From an uncultured Muribaculaceae bacterium (GTDB lineage: Bacteria > Bacteroidota > Bacteroidia > Bacteroidales > Muribaculaceae): a stretch of 64,000 nt of DNA. Where the stretch lies: NCBI GenBank assembly GCA_934555895.1, contig CAKTFH010000011.1, forward strand, positions 4,703-68,702. Reading direction: 5' to 3'. Position 1 is the stretch's first letter; each line of letters starts with the position of its first letter. Below the pieces are notes generated by a model. That model ran no database searches. It was not told the DNA's origin and was given only the letters and a program-made list of their open reading frames with translations. Shown here piece after piece: positions 53,859-64,000 of this stretch. Both the position numbers and the translations under genes were made by a program.

Positions 53859-56800
53859 ATGCTTAACCGAATAATACACTTCTCGCTCTACAACCGCATT
53901 GTGGTGCTTATACTCACCGGACTTATCCTGGTGGGCGGAACCATAGCCATGATGAGGTCAGAGATTGATATCTTCCCTGACCTCAATGCGCCCACAGTAG
54001 TGGTGATGACCGAAGCCCCCGGCCTCGCGCCGGAAGAGGTGGAGAAACTTGTCACATTTCCTATCGAGACTGCCGTGAACGGCGCCACTTCGGTGCGCCG
54101 TGTGCGCTCCTCGTCGGCCACCGGATTTTCGGTGGTATGGGTTGAGTTCGACTGGAACACCGACATATACCAGGCGCGCCAGATTGTCGGGGAAAAAATC
54201 AGCGGTGTGGCCGAGTCCCTTCCGCCGGGTGTGAGCGCGCCTGTCATGGGACCGCAGTCGTCGATTCTCGGCGAGATAATGATTGTGGGCCTCACCGTGG
54301 ACCATGCCGCTGCCGATTCGCTCGGCATGCCGCCCACATCGCTCAGTCGTCTGCGGTCGATTGCCGACCGCGAGGTGCGTCCCCGCCTGCTGAGCATCGG
54401 TGGTGTATCGCAGGTGTCGGTAATAGGCGGCGATGTAGCTGAATATCAGATACTGCTCGACCAGGGCAAGATGCGCTTCCACGGCATCACTCTCACCGAG
54501 GTGCTCGAGGCTGCCTCGGGTGTCAACGAGAATGCAGCCGGCGGCACTCTCTACGAATACGGCAACGAATATATCATCAAGGGCAATGTGAATACAGCCG
54601 ACACCGCCGACATATCGCGCACAGTGGTGCGGGCTCTCCCCGGTGAACCGGCCATCACGCTCGCCGACATATCGCGCACCGTAATCGGTGTGAAGGAGCC
54701 GAAGCTCGGTGTGGCTTCGGTGAGGACGGAGCCTTCGGTGCTTCTGACCGTCACGAAACAGCCTTCGGTAGGCACTATCGGCCTTACCGAGCGCATCGAC
54801 GAGGAACTGGCCGACATCAAGGCCACTCTGCCCGCCGATGTGCGCGTCAGCGCCGACATATTCCGCCAAAGCGACTTCATAGCCAACTCGGTGAACAACC
54901 TTCAGATGTCGTTGCTCGAGGGTGCCCTCATGGTGATTTTAGTGCTGTTCTTCTTCCTGATGAATCTGCGCACCACGCTCGTGTCGCTTGTGGCACTCCC
55001 AATGTCGATTCTCATCACGGTGCTGATATTGCGTCTGATGGGCGTCACCATCAACACCATGACCCTCGGTGGCATTGCAATAGCCATCGGCTCGCTTGTC
55101 GACGATGCCATAGTGGATGTGGAGAATGTGTATCGCCGCATACGTGAGAACAGCAAGCTGCCGCGCGAGACTCGTCTGCCGGTAGTCGAGGTGGTATATC
55201 ATGCCTCGAAAGAGGTGCGTATGCCTATCTTCAATTCGTCGCTCATAATCGTGGCAAGTTTCCTGCCGCTTTTCTTCCTGCACGGCATGGAGGGGCGCAT
55301 GCTCATCCCGCTGGGAGTGGCCTTCATCGTGGCTTTGGCTGCGTCTACAATAGTGGCCCTCACGCTCACTCCGGTGCTGTGCTCATATCTGCTCGGGTCG
55401 AATATGCAGACCGAGAGGCTTGCCCGTGAGCCTTGGGCCACACGGCACCTGAAAGCTGCCTATGCACGTGCCCTGCAATGGTGCATGCGCCGGTATAAGT
55501 TAGTAATAGGCGGTGTGGCAGTGCTTTTCGTTGTGTCGTTCGCGCTTTTCTTCACTCTGGGACGCAGCTTCCTGCCGCCTTTCAACGAAGGCTCCATGAC
55601 CATCAATGTGGCCACGCTGCCTGGTATCTCGCTTGAGGAGAGCGACCGCATAGGCCGTCTGGCTGAGCAGATTATTCTCGAGACACCCGAAGTCGTCACT
55701 GTGGCACGTAAAACCGGCCGTGCCGAGCTCGATGAGCATTCGCAGGGTGTCAATTCCTCTGAAATCGAGGCCCCGTACCGTTTGAATGACCGCTCGCGCA
55801 ACGAGATGGTGCGCGATTTGCGGGAACGCCTTTCGGAGATTCCGGGCGTCAGTCTTGAAATCGGTCAGCCCATCTCGCACCGCATGGACGCGATGCTCTC
55901 GGGTACAGAGGCTCAGATTGCCGTGAAACTTTTCGGCCCCGACCTCAACCGCCTCTATGCCACCGGACAGCAGATTCGTGCCGCCGCCATGGAGGTGCCG
56001 GGCATCACCGATGTGAACATCGAGCAGCAGATGGAGCGCCCGCAGCTCCACATTCGCCCGCGCCGCGACATGCTTGCCCGCTACGGCATACCCATGAGCC
56101 GTTTCACAGAGTTTGTAGATGTGGCCCTTGCAGGTAAGGCTGTGTCGCAGGTCTATGACGCCGGTCTGCCCTATGACATTACGGTGAAGTTCGACGCCTC
56201 GGCACGTGATACACAGGAAAAAATCGCCGACCTGATGATTGACTCCAACGTGGGCAAGATACCTCTGAGCTATGTTGCCGATGTGGTGTCATCGGCCGGA
56301 CCGAACACCATCAACCGCGAGAATGTGAACCGACGGCTTGTGATTTCGGCTAATGTCGACGGACGCGACCTGCGCGGTGCTGTAAACGACCTGCGTAAAC
56401 GTGTGGCTGAGGATGTGGAACTCCCTGAGGGCTATTTTATTACCTACGGCGGCCAGTTCGAGAGCGAGGCCGAGGCTTCGCGCACACTCGCGCTGACTTC
56501 GTTGCTGGCGCTTCTTGTGATTTTCATACTGGTGTACGCCGAGTTCCGAAGCATTCCCGAGTCGCTTGTGATACTCATCAATATGCCGCTGGCCATGATA
56601 GGCGGGGTGCTTATACTTGTGTGCACCGGAGGCGAACTCAACATTCCCGCCATCATTGGTTTTATATCACTGTTAGGCATAGCCACCCGCAACGGCATGC
56701 TGCTCATATCCCATTACAATCAACTCGAACTCGTCGGTACTCCTCTGAACGAACGTATCGCACAGGGGTCGTCGGACCGCCTCACGCCTATCATCATGAC

Positions 56801-57047
56801 CGCCCTAACCTCGGCGCTGGCGCTACTGCCGCTTGCACTGCGCAGCTCCGTGCCCGGCAACGAAATCCAGAGCCCTATGGCGGTGGTGATTCTCGGCGGC
56901 CTCATCTCCAGCACGGTGCTCAATGTGTTTGTAGTGCCAATCCTTTATCGATATATCGCCCTGCACTATCCAAAACAGCTTTATAAATCTGCGCCGGCGT
57001 TCGATGAAGAGAATCAACCGTTAATAACTTCCGAAAATGAAAAATAA
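53859..57047 (+). CDS. heavy-metal RND efflux pump (CzcA/CusA family)
   Basis: The 1062-residue inner-membrane pump is the full RND length, with two sets of six membrane helices and two periplasmic loops. It begins MLNRIIHFSLYNRIVVLIL; in helix 4 IAIGSLVDDAIVDVENVYRR has the acidic proton-relay residues of the HME subfamily. SRSFLPPFNEGSMTINVAT-like PFNEGSMT and the GGQFESEAEA segment are further HME signatures. It exports metal ions, most likely Co, Zn, Cd or Cu/Ag; the exact ion cannot be read off. It overlaps the outer-membrane channel gene by 11 bp. Confidence 0.94.
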   Translation: MLNRIIHFSLYNRIVVLILTGLILVGGTIAMMRSEIDIFPDLNAPTVVVMTEAPGLAPEEVEKLVTFPIETAVNGATSVRRVRSSSATGFSVVWVEFDWNTDIYQARQIVGEKISGVAESLPPGVSAPVMGPQSSILGEIMIVGLTVDHAAADSLGMPPTSLSRLRSIADREVRPRLLSIGGVSQVSVIGGDVAEYQILLDQGKMRFHGITLTEVLEAASGVNENAAGGTLYEYGNEYIIKGNVNTADTADISRTVVRALPGEPAITLADISRTVIGVKEPKLGVASVRTEPSVLLTVTKQPSVGTIGLTERIDEELADIKATLPADVRVSADIFRQSDFIANSVNNLQMSLLEGALMVILVLFFFLMNLRTTLVSLVALPMSILITVLILRLMGVTINTMTLGGIAIAIGSLVDDAIVDVENVYRRIRENSKLPRETRLPVVEVVYHASKEVRMPIFNSSLIIVASFLPLFFLHGMEGRMLIPLGVAFIVALAASTIVALTLTPVLCSYLLGSNMQTERLAREPWATRHLKAAYARALQWCMRRYKLVIGGVAVLFVVSFALFFTLGRSFLPPFNEGSMTINVATLPGISLEESDRIGRLAEQIILETPEVVTVARKTGRAELDEHSQGVNSSEIEAPYRLNDRSRNEMVRDLRERLSEIPGVSLEIGQPISHRMDAMLSGTEAQIAVKLFGPDLNRLYATGQQIRAAAMEVPGITDVNIEQQMERPQLHIRPRRDMLARYGIPMSRFTEFVDVALAGKAVSQVYDAGLPYDITVKFDASARDTQEKIADLMIDSNVGKIPLSYVADVVSSAGPNTINRENVNRRLVISANVDGRDLRGAVNDLRKRVAEDVELPEGYFITYGGQFESEAEASRTLALTSLLALLVIFILVYAEFRSIPESLVILINMPLAMIGGVLILVCTGGELNIPAIIGFISLLGIATRNGMLLISHYNQLELVGTPLNERIAQGSSDRLTPIIMTALTSALALLPLALRSSVPGNEIQSPMAVVILGGLISSTVLNVFVVPILYRYIALHYPKQLYKSAPAFDEENQPLITSENEK

Positions 57048-58233
57048 ATATGCGCTGATATTTGCGGCTGTTATCTGTGCCGTATCTGCCGGCGCACAGC
57101 AGCCGGCATTCCCCGGCGAAGGTGCGTTTGCGCCGATTGCCGATGCAGTGGTGGAGTCGAATCCCGCGCTGAAAGCCGAGGAGGCATCGGCTTCGGCTGA
57201 AATAGAAGAACTCCGTGCGGAGAATGTGCTTGAAAATCCGGAACTGGAATTCGAGCATCTGTGGTCGGGAACCGCCGAGAACAAGTGGAACATCGGCATC
57301 ACCCAGAGCCTGCCGTGGCCCGGCATTTTCGGTGCCCGTTCCTCGACGGCTTCCGCGCTGGCCGAGGCCAAGGCACAGAGTGCCATGCAGAGTCGCCGTG
57401 ATTTGAGGCTGAAAACACTGCAGTTGCTCGCTGATATTGTCGGAGCCAACCGGCGCGTGGCATTGCTGACGGAGATTCGCGACAACAATGCGGAGCTTCG
57501 CAAGCACTACGAGAAGGCATGGCAGATGGGCGAGACCACAATTCTCGACCTCAACAAGATAAAGATTGAGGAAATCAACTCGGAGGGTGAGCTTGCCGCT
57601 GTACAGACTGATCGTGAGGCTCTCCTTGCCGAACTTGCCTCCCTGGCGCCCGATGCCGATGTGGCCGCAAAGGCCGGGGACCTTACCGATTATCCTGCGG
57701 TGACTCTGTCGCCGCTTGAAAGCTATTTGAGCGGGGTGGAAAGTTCGCCGGAACTTGCGTCGATGCGCGCTCTCAGTGCAGCTGAGGGGCGTAATGAGGC
57801 CGTGGCCAAGGCTCTCCGTCTACCCGGCATCTCGCTGGGCTACAGGCATGCCTATGAGGAGATGTCGCATTTCAACGGTTTCTCTGTGGGGGTGACACTT
57901 CCTGTCTATTCGCGCAAGCACTCGCTGGCTGCAGTGCGCAGCCGCCGGATGGCCGCTGAATTCTCGTCGGAAAGTCTCCGCATGCAGCTGGAGCAGACAG
58001 TGCGTGTCGATTTCGCCGGCGCCACCACGCTACGCTCGCAGATAGCTCTTTACGCGCCGGTGGTGGAGAATGTCAACAATCTTGCGCTGCTGCGTAAGGC
58101 TCTCGACGGCGGTCAGCTTTCGCTTCTCGATTATCTTCAGGAGGTGTCTTATTTCCTGCGTGCACGCCTCGATTTCATCGACCTCAACACGGAATATACC
58201 CGCACGGCATTTGCCCTCTCACGCTATCTCTGA
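57037..58233 (+). CDS. TolC/CzcC family outer-membrane efflux protein
   Basis: A signal peptide (MKNKYALIFAAVICAVSAGA) precedes a 398-residue outer-membrane efflux protein. There are two homologous halves of long helices (SNPALKAEEASASAEIEELR, then TRNNAELRKHYEKAWQMGET) with beta strands (ELEFEHLWSGTAENKWNIGI and PVYSRKHSLAAVRSRRM). It completes the tripartite exporter with the preceding adaptor and pump. Its start lies inside the pump gene (11-bp overlap), so translation is coupled. A 16-bp stem terminator ends the operon. Confidence 0.92.
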   Translation: MKNKYALIFAAVICAVSAGAQQPAFPGEGAFAPIADAVVESNPALKAEEASASAEIEELRAENVLENPELEFEHLWSGTAENKWNIGITQSLPWPGIFGARSSTASALAEAKAQSAMQSRRDLRLKTLQLLADIVGANRRVALLTEIRDNNAELRKHYEKAWQMGETTILDLNKIKIEEINSEGELAAVQTDREALLAELASLAPDADVAAKAGDLTDYPAVTLSPLESYLSGVESSPELASMRALSAAEGRNEAVAKALRLPGISLGYRHAYEEMSHFNGFSVGVTLPVYSRKHSLAAVRSRRMAAEFSSESLRMQLEQTVRVDFAGATTLRSQIALYAPVVENVNNLALLRKALDGGQLSLLDYLQEVSYFLRARLDFIDLNTEYTRTAFALSRYL

Positions 58234-58260
58234 AATACAGATACAGATAATTTTGATAAA

Positions 58261-58313
58261 AACAGCCATCCCGGCCATACACTCTGAGGAGCATTTGGGC
58301 CGGGATGGCTGTT
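58261..58313. terminator. bidirectional terminator between the efflux operon and gpmI
   Basis: A perfect 16-bp stem (AACAGCCATCCCGGCC at 58261-58276 with 58298-58313) and a 21-base loop. Confidence 0.85.
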
Positions 58314-58333
58314 TATTCAGGGAACCGGTGTAA

Positions 58334-59851
58334 TCAGTCGGTGATGAGGTTGTGTCCGGTCATATCGGCAGGCTGGGGCAGACCCATGATGTGGAGGATT
58401 GTGGGAGCCACATCGGCCAGGATGCCGTTGGCAACCTTGGCCTTGGTGTCGGCTGTCACATACACACAGGGCACGGGGTTGAGTGAGTGTGCAGTGTTGG
58501 GTGTGCCGTCGGCGTTGATAGCATGATCGGCATTGCCGTGGTCGGCTATGATGATGGTCTCGTAGCCGTGTGCCTTGGCAGCCTCTACAGTAGCTTCGAC
58601 ACATTCGTCGACAGCTTTCACTGCTTTTTCTATAGCTTCGTAAATGCCTGTGTGACCTACCATGTCACCGTTGGCGAAGTTCACCACGATGAAGTCATAT
58701 TTCTCGGTGTCGATGGCTGCCACGAGTTTATCCTTCACCTCATAGGCGCTCATTTCGGGCTTGAGGTCGTAGGTGGCCACTTTGGGCGAGGGCACCAGAA
58801 TACGGTCCTCACCTTCATAAGCGGCTTCACGACCACCGTTGAAGAAGAATGTTACATGGGCATATTTCTCTGTCTCGGCGATGTGGAGCTGATGCTTGCC
58901 CAGGCGCGAGAGATATTCGCCGAGGGTGTCCTGCACGTTCTCTTTGGGGAAGAGGATATGCACGCCGGTGAAAGATGCGTCGTAGGGGGTCATGCAGTAG
59001 TACTGCAGGCCGGGAATGGTGGTCATGCCTTCCTCGGGCATGTCGTGCTGTGTGAGCACCACGGTAAGTTCCTTGGCGCGGTCGTTGCGGTAGTTGAAGA
59101 ATATCACGGCGTCGTCGGGCTTGATGGTGCCGTCGACTGTGGAGTTGTTGATAGGCTTGATGAACTCGTCGGTCACATCCTCGTCGTAGCTCTCCTGCAT
59201 GGCTGCCACCATGTCGGTGGCCTGCTTGCCTTGAGCGTGCACGAGCAGGTCATAAGCCACTTTCACGCGGTCCCAGCGTTTGTCGCGGTCCATTGCGTAG
59301 TAGCGGCCGATAATCGAGGCTATGGCGCCTGTGCTCTTTGCACAGTGCTCGGTGAGTTTCTCAATGAAGCCTTTGCCGCTGTGGGGGTCGGTGTCACGGC
59401 CGTCCATGAAGCAGTGCACATACACTTTCTCGAGACCGTATTTCTTGGCTATGTCGAGCAGGGCGAAGATATGCTCGAACGACGAGTGAACGCCGCCGGT
59501 GGAGGTGAGTCCCATCAGGTGAAGGGCTTTGCCCGAGTTTTTGGCGTAGCTGAAGGCGCTCTTGATTTCGGGATTCTCTAGGATAGAGCCTGAAGAGATG
59601 GCCTTGTTGATTTTCACGAGGTCCTGATACACGATGCGGCCTGCGCCGATGTTGAGGTGGCCTACTTCCGAGTTGCCCATCTGGCCGTCGGGCAGACCCA
59701 CATTCTCGCCCGAAGCCTGGAGCTCCGAGTGGGGATATGTGTCGATGAGGTATTGCCAGTATTTGGGGTGAGCCGAGAAGATTGCGTCGCTCTTCGAGTG
59801 GTTGCCTATGCCCCACCCGTCGAGTATCATCAGTAATGCTTTATGTGCCAT
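58334..59851 (-). CDS. gpmI: 2,3-bisphosphoglycerate-independent phosphoglycerate mutase
   Basis: This glycolytic enzyme interconverts 3- and 2-phosphoglycerate using Mn. The 505 residues show the N-terminal phosphatase-fold start [18 protein letters not shown], the catalytic serine in [15 protein letters not shown], the phosphotransferase segment [20 protein letters not shown] and the metal-binding ends [11 protein letters not shown] and [10 protein letters not shown]. It follows the fumarase gene by 42 bp in the same direction, so they may be co-transcribed, and it ends at a 16-bp terminator. Confidence 0.96.
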   Translation of the reverse strand: MAHKALLMILDGWGIGNHSKSDAIFSAHPKYWQYLIDTYPHSELQASGENVGLPDGQMGNSEVGHLNIGAGRIVYQDLVKINKAISSGSILENPEIKSAFSYAKNSGKALHLMGLTSTGGVHSSFEHIFALLDIAKKYGLEKVYVHCFMDGRDTDPHSGKGFIEKLTEHCAKSTGAIASIIGRYYAMDRDKRWDRVKVAYDLLVHAQGKQATDMVAAMQESYDEDVTDEFIKPINNSTVDGTIKPDDAVIFFNYRNDRAKELTVVLTQHDMPEEGMTTIPGLQYYCMTPYDASFTGVHILFPKENVQDTLGEYLSRLGKHQLHIAETEKYAHVTFFFNGGREAAYEGEDRILVPSPKVATYDLKPEMSAYEVKDKLVAAIDTEKYDFIVVNFANGDMVGHTGIYEAIEKAVKAVDECVEATVEAAKAHGYETIIIADHGNADHAINADGTPNTAHSLNPVPCVYVTADTKAKVANGILADVAPTILHIMGLPQPADMTGHNLITD

Positions 59852-59893
59852 TTCGTATGTAAAGTAGCGTTGTTGGGTTTTATTGTCAGTGCG

Positions 59894-61537
59894 TCATTTG
59901 TTGAGCTTGCACCCGTTGCAGGGTAGCTGCTTGAAGAAGTCGTTGCCCTTGTTGTCTACGAGGATGAACGCGGGGAAGTTCTCGACTTCGATTTTCCAGA
60001 TTGCCTCCATGCCGAGTTCGGGATATTCGAGAAGTTCGACCTTCTTGATGGAGTTCTGTGCGAGGATGGCGGCGGGACCGCCGATGCTGCCGAGGTAGAA
60101 GCCGCCGTTGGCCTTGCAGGCATCGGTCACCTGCTGACTGCGGTTGCCCTTGGCGATCATTATCATCGAGCCACCTGCTTTCTGGAACTGGTCGACATAG
60201 GGGTCCATGCGGCCTGCTGTGGTGGGACCGAACGAACCCGACGCCATGCCCTTCGGGGTCTTGGCGGGACCGGCGTAGTAGATGGGATGGTCCTTAAGAT
60301 ATTGCGGCATGGGTTCGCCGGCGTCGAGGCGCTCCTTGATTTTGGCGTGAGCTATGTCGCGGCCCACGATGATGGTGCCGTTGAGGCTCAGGCGTGTTGC
60401 CACGGGGAATTTGTCGAGCTCGGCGAGCACTTCGCTCATGGGGCGGTTGAGGTCAATTTTCACTGCATCGCCCTCGCCTGCGCGGCGCAGCTCCTCGGGG
60501 ATAAGTTCGCCGGGATTCGTGTCGAGTTTCTCGATCCAGAGGCCCTGTGCGTTGATTTTTGCCTTTACATTGCGGTCGGCCGAGCAGCTTACGCCCATGC
60601 CGATGGGGCAGGAAGCTCCGTGGCGGGGGAGGCGTATCACACGGATGTCGTGTGCGAAATATTTGCCGCCGAACTGTGCGCCGAGGCCGATTTCCTCAGC
60701 GGCTTTCTTGAGTTCCTTTTCGAGCTCGATGTCGCGGAATGCGCGGCCATATTCGTTGCCTGTGGTGGGGAGGTTGTCGTAATATTTTATGGAGGCTTTC
60801 TTTACGGTCTCGAGGTTTTTCTCAGCCGATGTGCCGCCGATTACGAATGCGATGTGGTAGGGAGGACATGCGGCTGTGCCGAGAGTCTTCATCTTCTCCA
60901 CCAGAAAGGGAACAAGTGTCTTGGGGTTGATGATGGCTTTGGTCTCCTGATAGAGGTAGGTCTTGTTGGCCGAGCCGCCGCCTTTTGCCACGAACACGAA
61001 GTGGTATTCATTGCCCTCGGTAGCGTGGATATCGATCTGCGCGGGAAGGTTGCAGCCGGTGTTTACCTCATCGTACATGGTGAGGGGAGCGTTCTGCGAG
61101 TAGCGCAGGTTGTCGGTGGTATATGTGTCGTAGACGCCTCGTGAGAGTTTTTCCTCGTCGTTGCCACCGGTGAACACCAGCTGGCCCTTCTCGCCGTGGA
61201 TGATGGCTGTGCCTGTGTCCTGGCAGAGGGGAAGCTCCCCCTTGGCCGATACCTCGGCGTTGCGCAGCATGGTGAGAGCTACATATTTGTCGTTGGCCGA
61301 AGCTTCGGGATCGGAGAGGATTTTTGCCACCATGAGATTGTGCTCACGGCGCAGAAAGAATGCATTGTCGTGGGTGCACTGGCGGGCAAGCACGGTGAGC
61401 GCTTCTGGGTCTATTACGAGAAATTCGTGGCCTCCCCAGTTTTCGGTCTTTACATAATCGGAGGTAAGGTGATAATACTCAGTGGTGTCGGGTCCTAGAG
61501 GAAACATCTCCTGGTAGTGAAACGGTTTTGTTGCCAT
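59894..61537 (-). CDS. class I fumarate hydratase (4Fe-4S)
   Basis: The ATG giving [20 protein letters not shown] is used as the start, as it matches class I fumarases; the frame opens 26 codons earlier. The 547-residue enzyme has the Fe-S Cys in [14 protein letters not shown], another in [14 protein letters not shown], and C-terminal [16 protein letters not shown]. It interconverts fumarate and malate, oxygen-sensitive as expected in an anaerobe; in Bacteroidota it serves fumarate respiration and succinate formation. A promoter (61585-61616) lies just upstream. Confidence 0.96.
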   Translation of the reverse strand: MATKPFHYQEMFPLGPDTTEYYHLTSDYVKTENWGGHEFLVIDPEALTVLARQCTHDNAFFLRREHNLMVAKILSDPEASANDKYVALTMLRNAEVSAKGELPLCQDTGTAIIHGEKGQLVFTGGNDEEKLSRGVYDTYTTDNLRYSQNAPLTMYDEVNTGCNLPAQIDIHATEGNEYHFVFVAKGGGSANKTYLYQETKAIINPKTLVPFLVEKMKTLGTAACPPYHIAFVIGGTSAEKNLETVKKASIKYYDNLPTTGNEYGRAFRDIELEKELKKAAEEIGLGAQFGGKYFAHDIRVIRLPRHGASCPIGMGVSCSADRNVKAKINAQGLWIEKLDTNPGELIPEELRRAGEGDAVKIDLNRPMSEVLAELDKFPVATRLSLNGTIIVGRDIAHAKIKERLDAGEPMPQYLKDHPIYYAGPAKTPKGMASGSFGPTTAGRMDPYVDQFQKAGGSMIMIAKGNRSQQVTDACKANGGFYLGSIGGPAAILAQNSIKKVELLEYPELGMEAIWKIEVENFPAFILVDNKGNDFFKQLPCNGCKLNK

Positions 61538-61584
61538 ATTTATGCTGTAAGATTTTTGATTGCGTGGTTGCCGTTTAAGCACCG

Positions 61585-61616
61585 CAAAAATAGCAAAAAT
61601 CCATCTAAAAATCAAA
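61585..61616 (-). promoter_or_regulatory. promoter of the fumarase gene
   Basis: On the minus strand TTTG (61613-61616), 20 bases, TATTTTTG (61585-61592), about 48 bp ahead of the start codon. Confidence 0.72.
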
Positions 61617-61632
61617 TTATCAAAACAGCGCT

Positions 61633-62256
61633 TTACGGCATATCAGGCACCATCCCCGGAGCGCGGGAGAACACAATGTCCCTGTGTCCGATCTCGCATT
61701 TCATGATGTTGCCGTCCACATGTATATCATCGATCTCCGATATGTTGGTGATAAGGCTCTGTGCGGCGCGGGTAATCTGCTGACGGGCGAGAATAAGGGC
61801 GGCGGGGCGGAGCCTGTCGGTGGTCGAGCCGGAATTTTGGGTGAGGATATTGTAGTTGAGCTGCACGCCCTCAGGGTCGACATCGGTAGTGAACGAAGAT
61901 GCGTCGAGGCTTACGATAATCTCGTCGTGGTCTTTTACCTGATATATGCCTGTAACTGAAGCTGTGCCGCTTGCACTAATGGTAAGGGGCGTCTGTATGG
62001 AGTCGTTGAAAGGCATCGTGTTCTCCACGGTGATTAAGGCGCTTATTGTAATTGTGCCTTCAGTGTCGGCGCTTCCTTGTGTGAAGTTGAGCACCCTGAC
62101 TGCCGAGGCTGTGGCTGCGCCGGTATCAAGCACTTTTTCGGGGTTGCCCGACCACTGGCCCTGAAGCGACTGGGCCAGTTTCGCACGTGAGTTGCATGAT
62201 GTAAGAGCCATTGCCGCTACCAGCGGGAGGGCGACCAGTAAAGATATCTTCTGCAT
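61633..62256 (-). CDS. lipoprotein of unknown function
   Basis: The 207-residue protein has a lipoprotein signal ([20 protein letters not shown] then C). The body is beta-rich ([60 protein letters not shown]), of a lipocalin-like GxW style, with a helical stretch ([20 protein letters not shown]). I do not recognise a named family. The gene is single: it lies between the terminator at 62334 and the fumarase promoter. Confidence 0.75.
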   Translation of the reverse strand: MQKISLLVALPLVAAMALTSCNSRAKLAQSLQGQWSGNPEKVLDTGAATASAVRVLNFTQGSADTEGTITISALITVENTMPFNDSIQTPLTISASGTASVTGIYQVKDHDEIIVSLDASSFTTDVDPEGVQLNYNILTQNSGSTTDRLRPAALILARQQITRAAQSLITNISEIDDIHVDGNIMKCEIGHRDIVFSRAPGMVPDMP

Positions 62257-62333
62257 GATATTATTGCATTAAAATGTAAAGGTATAACATCCTGCTGTAG
62301 AAGATGGTTCAGTGGCCATCATGTTGACATGCG

Positions 62334-62372
62334 AAAAGGCGGTGTGTCGACTGATGCGATACACCGCCTTTT
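62334..62372 (-). terminator. terminator of the secreted-protein gene 62413-63759
   Basis: AAAAGGCGGTGT (62334-62345) pairs perfectly with ACACCGCCTTTT (62361-62372). Confidence 0.8.
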
Positions 62373-62412
62373 GTGTCTATGGGTCGGTCAGCCCTTAGGG
62401 TCAGAGGTTTGA

Positions 62413-63759
62413 TTATTTGCGGATAACGGTTTTCTTGCCGCCGATCACGTAGATGCCGCTGTTCAGACGGGAAGCGTCGGTGCCCATGTACTGGCCGAAG
62501 AGGTTGAAGATGCGGTTGTCCTGAGGCTTGGCGATTGCGTCGGCTTCGGGAGCTGCAACGCCTGCGCCGCCGGGAACGTAGTCTTTTACTATATTGAATC
62601 CGCAGTCAACGGCCGAACCGCCGCCACCGCTCTGCAGCGAGATAGCGAATACGTTGTCACCCTCGTGGAGGAGAGCCATCTGCTCTTCGGTGAGAGTGTG
62701 GCGTGCGTAGTTGACGGGGTCGTTGTCGGTTGTCCAGTATTCAGCTTCCCAGATCTTCTCGCCGTTGAGGTAAGCCTTGGGGTATTCGTCGTAGAAGCAG
62801 TTGAGAACCATGCGGTGCTTCCCGTCGGTGAGGAGCTTCATGTCGTCGGCAGTGAGGGTGAAGTGACGGCGCACGAAGAGCGAGTAGAGAGTGCCGTCCC
62901 ATTCTGTTTCCTTCCATTCGCATTTGACATCGCCGAACGGACCATTTGCCGGTTCAAAGAACTCGGTGTCGTCATATTCGGGCTTTTCCCAACCTTCGGT
63001 ATCCATGAATTCGAATTCGCCGTTACCTTCGCCGAACATGTACATGCATTCCCACGGACCTCCCGTGCGATTGGCCATTACGGCATATTCTTCGGTCATA
63101 TCGGTATAGTAAAGGCCGCCGTCTGCAAGGGCTCCGCCCCAGTTCTGATGCACATGGAAAGCGAGGGTGTTTTCGCCTGTGTGGAGCAGGGCTTTCTGCT
63201 CTTCGGTAAGAAGATAAGTGTAAGGAGCTTGCCATCCGTCGGTTATCTTGAGCACCTCAACGCCGTTGATGTAATATTCAGTAGGCGCGTCGTCATGCTG
63301 GCAGGCGAGGAAAATATCCTGAGGCGGCACTTCATCAAGATTGAATGTGCGGCGGATATAGATGTCGGCTGTGGTATTGGTGCCCCACTGGTACGATTCC
63401 ATGTTGTGATATGAAGCATCACTTGAGAAGGGTGAGCGGTGTCTTTCCCAGTTGATTTCCTGACCTCCGGATGTGCCCGGAGTGAGTGTGTAGTCGGGCT
63501 CATACCAATTTTTGCCGTTGGCATCCTTTGCGGGTGTGCCAACGATAACGTTGTAGCGGGGGTTGTCGGTGCTCCAGGGAGATCCATATTCCGGACCGTT
63601 TGCAAGCCAGATGTCGGCTTCCCACTGTTCGTTGGTGTACTGAGTGGCGGGAACAACCACATTGTCGGGATTCCAGCGTGAGATAATCTGGGTCTCGGCT
63701 GCCGGTGCTGCTAATGCGCAGGCGAAACCTGCAACCAAAAAGAGGTAGCTTTTCTTCAT
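62413..63759 (-). CDS. secreted protein with two beta-sandwich (galactose-binding-like) domains
   Basis: A signal peptide (MKKSYLFLVAGFACALAAPA) precedes two similar beta-sandwich units, residues about 110-225 (IYIRRTFNLDEVPPQDIFLA, LLTEEQKALLHTGENTLAFH) and about 285-400 (LFVRRHFTLTADDMKLLTDG, LTEEQMALLHEGDNVFAISL), resembling the GH2-type N-terminal sugar-binding sandwich. The end (RIFNLFGQYMGTDASRL, NSGIYVIGGKKTVIRK) is a type IX-like C-terminal domain. There is no visible catalytic motif; it may bind surface glycans. The promoter is at 63843-63873 and a terminator follows. Confidence 0.78.
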   Translation of the reverse strand: MKKSYLFLVAGFACALAAPAAETQIISRWNPDNVVVPATQYTNEQWEADIWLANGPEYGSPWSTDNPRYNVIVGTPAKDANGKNWYEPDYTLTPGTSGGQEINWERHRSPFSSDASYHNMESYQWGTNTTADIYIRRTFNLDEVPPQDIFLACQHDDAPTEYYINGVEVLKITDGWQAPYTYLLTEEQKALLHTGENTLAFHVHQNWGGALADGGLYYTDMTEEYAVMANRTGGPWECMYMFGEGNGEFEFMDTEGWEKPEYDDTEFFEPANGPFGDVKCEWKETEWDGTLYSLFVRRHFTLTADDMKLLTDGKHRMVLNCFYDEYPKAYLNGEKIWEAEYWTTDNDPVNYARHTLTEEQMALLHEGDNVFAISLQSGGGGSAVDCGFNIVKDYVPGGAGVAAPEADAIAKPQDNRIFNLFGQYMGTDASRLNSGIYVIGGKKTVIRK

Positions 63760-63842
63760 GGTAAAAAATGGTTATTAAAAAGGTTGAAGTATAAGTGAAT
63801 AAACATGTGAGTTTCAGGCCTGAGACCTTTCGCTTCGTGCGG

Positions 63843-63873
63843 CAAATGTAGCGATTAAATCGAAATAAACAAA
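63843..63873 (-). promoter_or_regulatory. promoter of the secreted sandwich-domain gene
   Basis: On the minus strand TTTG (63870-63873), 19 bases, TACATTTG (63843-63850). Beyond it, 63874-64000 shows no clear gene. Confidence 0.75.
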
Positions 63874-64000
63874 GAAAATCTCTAAAAAACGCTAAAAATG
63901 TGTGGAAAAGCGTGCGTGACGGCCGGCCTACTCTCAACTGGCAAGTGCAAAATTATCGATTTGTCGGAAGAAAACATTCTTGGGAGAGTCAAAATTTAGT

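Noticed and set aside
58487..59581. 364-residue plus-strand open frame opposite gpmI
   Set aside because: Antisense shadow of a clear gpmI gene; no recognisable domain.
60287..61144. 285-residue plus-strand open frame opposite fumarase
   Set aside because: Antisense shadow; fumarase cysteines and length are complete on the other strand.

Overview
The window reads as a piece of a Bacteroidota chromosome, most likely of order Bacteroidales. The evidence is repeated TTTG-N19/20-TAnnTTTG promoters, few Shine-Dalgarno-like sites, a hybrid two-component system with a periplasmic sugar-binding domain, a fused FeoA-FeoB, a zinc-free type B L31, an RND efflux operon, a GH27/GH97 pair and many secreted proteins with C-terminal domains resembling type IX sorting domains. 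A gut family such as Muribaculaceae would fit, but that is inference. Most of the sequence is compact, moderately GC-rich housekeeping DNA. Several AT-rich patches carry secreted proteins, lipoproteins and a toxin-antitoxin module.

Layout. 1-3.8 kb: truncated S8 protease, a small secreted protein and a BspA-type leucine-rich repeat protein. 3.8-7.3 kb: capsule/exopolysaccharide export pair (Wzc kinase, Wza). 7.4-14.7 kb: FtsE, aspartate kinase, a response regulator/histidine kinase pair and FeoAB. 14.9-16.1 kb: two small secreted proteins. 16.4-23.4 kb: biotin-dependent carboxyltransferase, an ion channel with an unusual pore, a YgiQ radical SAM protein and UvrB. 23.6-30.1 kb: GH27 and GH97 glycosidases, a TonB-C-like secreted protein, a 160-bp near-palindrome and a GH5-like glycosidase. 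30.2-35.7 kb: ribosomal protein L31, two AT-rich lipoprotein genes bracketed by a duplicated terminator, and a sulfatase. 35.7-42.5 kb: sugar-sensing hybrid regulator with a divergent GH172 hydrolase, MFS sugar transporter and fructokinase. 42.6-45.1 kb: winged-helix protein, HipBST-like three-gene toxin-antitoxin system and initiator tRNA-Met. 45.2-52.4 kb: SurA-like chaperone, OstA-like protein, M18 aminopeptidase, dicarboxylate symporter and RmuC. 52.6-58.3 kb: complete heavy-metal RND efflux operon. 58.3-63.8 kb: phosphoglycerate mutase, class I fumarase, a lipoprotein and a secreted carbohydrate-binding-like protein.

Genes that appear to work together: HTCS, GH172, MFS and PfkB as a minimal fructoside-use locus without SusC/SusD; GH27 and GH97 as an alpha-galactoside pair; SurA-like and OstA-like proteins in outer-membrane biogenesis; the adaptor, pump and outer-membrane channel of the metal exporter; and the autoregulated hip operon. 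The points most worth a second look are the duplicated terminator around the lipoprotein pair (30486-32951), the HipBST variant with a Cys/His-motif kinase, the TVGCD channel pore and the 160-bp near-palindrome. No integrase, transposase, CRISPR array or rRNA gene was seen.
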